A stretch of 13,720 nucleotides of DNA from Bacillota bacterium (GTDB taxonomy: Bacteria; Bacillota; Clostridia; Christensenellales; SZUA-584), in contig JAEWWC010000166.1 in the NCBI GenBank assembly GCA_023396555.1, positions 1-13,720 on the forward strand, written 5' to 3'. Below the pieces are notes generated by a model. That model had not been told where the DNA came from, ran no database searches, and was given only the letters and a program-made list of their open reading frames with translations. A program made the position numbers and the translations under genes. Positions 12,107 through 13,720 of the stretch are shown here, in pieces (within the stretch, counting starts at the first letter, position 1; every line of letters starts with the position of its first letter).

Positions 12107-13296
12107 CAGCGCTCCGTCCTTTCTACCGACACGCGCCCGTCGGCGAATTCTATCTCCATTCGTTTCGATGCTGCTCCACTCGATGTGATGACGCCGCCCT
12201 CATCGCTGTAAACCAGCGCATAACCGCGTGCCAACACATTGCGTGGATTCAGGCTCTCCAGCCTGTCCTGATAATGTTCCAAACGCATCGAGCAAGCCTG
12301 TAGTTTGGCAGACACACCACGGCGCATCAGCTCCAGACGGCTTTCAATCTGTTCCTCTATCCTGTCTATTTTCATCCGAAGCGGATAAGGCGTGAGAGAA
12401 GCGGCTGCTGCCGCTACCCTGTTTTCACGCGTCTGCAGCACACCGAGCAGCGCCTGTCCCAGCGCTGCTTTTTTGTCCTCCAGCGCATCGATGACCGCCT
12501 TCTTCTCCCGGACGACCAGCTCAGCCGCCGCGGAAGGCGTGGGCGCCCGCAGGTCCGCCGCCATATCGCACAGCGTATAATCCGTTTCGTGTCCCACCGC
12601 CGATACCACGGGGATATCCGACGCGTATACCGCCCGGGCCACAGTCTCCTCGTTGAAAGCGAACAGATCTTCGAACGAGCCGCCGCCACGGGCCACGATG
12701 ATTACGTCCACACTGCGCGTGCGGTTGAAATGCACGATGCCTTCGCTGACACGCGTTGCCGCATCCGCCCCCTGCACCGGCACCGGATACACCGTGATGC
12801 GAATACCGTCAAAGCGGCGCGTCGCCACGTTGATGATGTCGTACAGTACCGCGCCCGACGTGGAGGTGACCACGCCGATTTGCGTCGGGAACGGCGGCAG
12901 CGGCTTTTTATGAGCCGCATCGAACAGCCCTTCCTCCGTCAGCCTCTTTTTAGTGCGTTCAAAGCGGACAAACAGATCGCCCACACCCTGCAGTACTGCG
13001 GACTCCACTGCAAGCTGGATGGAGCCGCTCTTCCTGTAGAACGTCACGCGCCCGCCCACGCGGAGGAGCGCACCGTCCGCAATCGCATCCCTGTCGGGAT
13101 GCGCCTCAAAATCGTAAACGATACAGCCCAGCATGCTGTTCTCGTCCTTTAGGGAGAAGAACGCATGCCCCACTGAAGACATCGAGAAGTTTGTCACCTC
13201 GCCGACCACGTTCACCGCGCTGATAAAAGGATCCTGAAAGAACTTGCGGGAAAGATATTCGGTGATCTGCGAAACGGTGAAAACAACTTCAGCCAT
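12106..13296 (-). CDS. xseA: Exodeoxyribonuclease VII large subunit
   Basis: A 396-residue XseA, shorter than in E. coli (456) or B. subtilis (about 448), mainly from a shorter C-terminal coiled region. The N-terminal OB fold (about 1-105) opens with VSQITEYLSRKFFQDPF and includes VGEVTNFSMSSVGHAFFSLKD (around residues 31-51). The catalytic domain follows, with IGVVTSTSGAVLYDI (near 140-154), ARGGGSFEDLFAFNEE (near 203-218), SAVGHETDYTLCD (near 233-245) and LRAPTPSAAAEL (near 250-261), all standard motifs. It is the catalytic subunit of exonuclease VII, acting on single-stranded DNA in repair. The ATG lies 8 nt inside the end of folD; a GAGG sits about 12 nt upstream. Confidence 0.96.
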   Translation of the reverse strand: MAEVVFTVSQITEYLSRKFFQDPFISAVNVVGEVTNFSMSSVGHAFFSLKDENSMLGCIVYDFEAHPDRDAIADGALLRVGGRVTFYRKSGSIQLAVESAVLQGVGDLFVRFERTKKRLTEEGLFDAAHKKPLPPFPTQIGVVTSTSGAVLYDIINVATRRFDGIRITVYPVPVQGADAATRVSEGIVHFNRTRSVDVIIVARGGGSFEDLFAFNEETVARAVYASDIPVVSAVGHETDYTLCDMAADLRAPTPSAAAELVVREKKAVIDALEDKKAALGQALLGVLQTRENRVAAAAASLTPYPLRMKIDRIEEQIESRLELMRRGVSAKLQACSMRLEHYQDRLESLNPRNVLARGYALVYSDEGGVITSSGAASKRMEIEFADGRVSVERTER

Positions 13297-13720
13297 AGAT
13301 GCGAGCCGCCTCGATGGTGTTCTCCATCAGCATCGTGATCGTCATCGGTCCCACGCCGCCCGGCACCGGCGTGATGAACGCGGCCTTCTGCGCCGCCTCA
13401 TCAAACAGCACGTCGCCCTTGAGCTTGCCGTCCACCTTGGTGGTGCCCACGTCAATAACCACCGCACCCGGCTTAACGAAATCACCCTTTATCATCTCCG
13501 GCCGGCCGATGGCCGCAACGAGAATATCCGCTTCGGCACACACCTCGGCCAAGTTCTGCGTACGCGAATGGCACATCGTGACCGTCGCGTTCTCGTTCAT
13601 CAGCAGCAGCGAGACCGGCTTCCCGACCATGTTGCTGCGGCCTACTACCACGGCGCGCTTGCCGCTGATTTCGGTGCCCGTGCTCTTGATCAGCCGTATC
13701 ACGCCCTTGGGCGTGCAGGG
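13289..13720 (-). CDS. folD: Bifunctional methylene-THF dehydrogenase/methenyl-THF cyclohydrolase FolD, C-terminal part
   Basis: The last 143 codons of a gene whose 5' half lies beyond the window edge; full FolD is about 280-290 residues. The frame is open to 13720 and enters at PCTPKGVIRLI, the family motif that begins the NADP-binding domain. Next come GKRAVVVGRSNMVGKPVSLLL, split as GKRAVVVGRS plus NMVGKPVSLLL, then VIDVGTTKVDGKLKGDV in the Firmicute-like form, and the diagnostic TPVPGGVGPMT near the end. The catalytic Lys and Tyr of the N-terminal domain are not visible. FolD interconverts methylene-, methenyl- and 10-formyl-tetrahydrofolate in the cytosol. The stop overlaps xseA by 8 nt, a frequent folD-xseA arrangement. 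Confidence 0.96.
   Translation of the reverse strand, partial: PCTPKGVIRLIKSTGTEISGKRAVVVGRSNMVGKPVSLLLMNENATVTMCHSRTQNLAEVCAEADILVAAIGRPEMIKGDFVKPGAVVIDVGTTKVDGKLKGDVLFDEAAQKAAFITPVPGGVGPMTITMLMENTIEAARIYG

Noticed and set aside
1..13720. Mobile element, prophage, defence island or new biosynthetic cluster
   Set aside because: No transposase, integrase, terminal repeats, tRNA-flanked insertion or unknown multi-gene cassette; every gene belongs to a recognised core family in tight co-directional operons.

Overview
This window is a compact, co-directional stretch of bacterial core chromosome. Every gene I can support lies on the minus strand, so transcription runs from high to low coordinates. 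The content points to an endospore-forming or ancestrally sporulating Firmicute, most likely Clostridia: a forespore sigma factor (sigG) beside a YlmC/YmxH-type PRC-barrel gene, a Gram-positive rimP-nusA-ylxR-ylxQ-infB-rbfA-nrnA translation operon, and a PhoP/PhoR pair downstream of nrdR-pgeF. Base composition is moderately GC-rich with AT-rich intergenic regions. I cannot name the genus.

Layout in transcription order. (1) 13720-11031: the 3' part of folD, then xseA, xseB and ispA, with 1 to 8 nt overlaps at each junction, closed by a strong intrinsic terminator at 10981-11010. (2) 11030-9666: a 230-nt regulatory region with two inverted repeats and a candidate promoter, then sigG, a second strong terminator (9967-10004) and ylmC/ymxH. 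(3) 9665-5902: an nrdR promoter placed directly after the ymxH stop codon, then nrdR, pgeF and a PhoP/PhoR-like two-component system, tightly packed. (4) 5883-1: an extended -10 promoter, a short leader with a terminator-like hairpin, then rimP, nusA, ylxR, ylxQ, infB, rbfA and the first 51 codons of nrnA, which runs off the window.

Block 4 makes the machinery that couples transcription, 30S maturation (RimP, RbfA) and translation initiation (IF2), with RNA-binding YlxR and YlxQ. Block 1 links one-carbon folate metabolism, exonuclease VII and isoprenoid chain elongation. Block 3 joins deoxyribonucleotide regulation, cell-wall precursor editing and probable phosphate sensing.

I found no new defence, mobile or biosynthetic system, and I do not want to overstate a housekeeping region. 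The items most worth a second look are: a tandem array of ten 45-bp units coding a disordered Arg/Gly/Pro-rich segment in IF2, with almost only synonymous differences between units; the structured rimP-nusA leader, whose weak hairpin fits NusA-dependent autoregulation and which may hold an 8-codon reading frame overlapping the rimP start; and sigG separated from spoIIGA-sigE, with its own palindrome-rich upstream region. No stretch of more than 300 bases lacks a gene; the longest gap is the 230 nt upstream of sigG.
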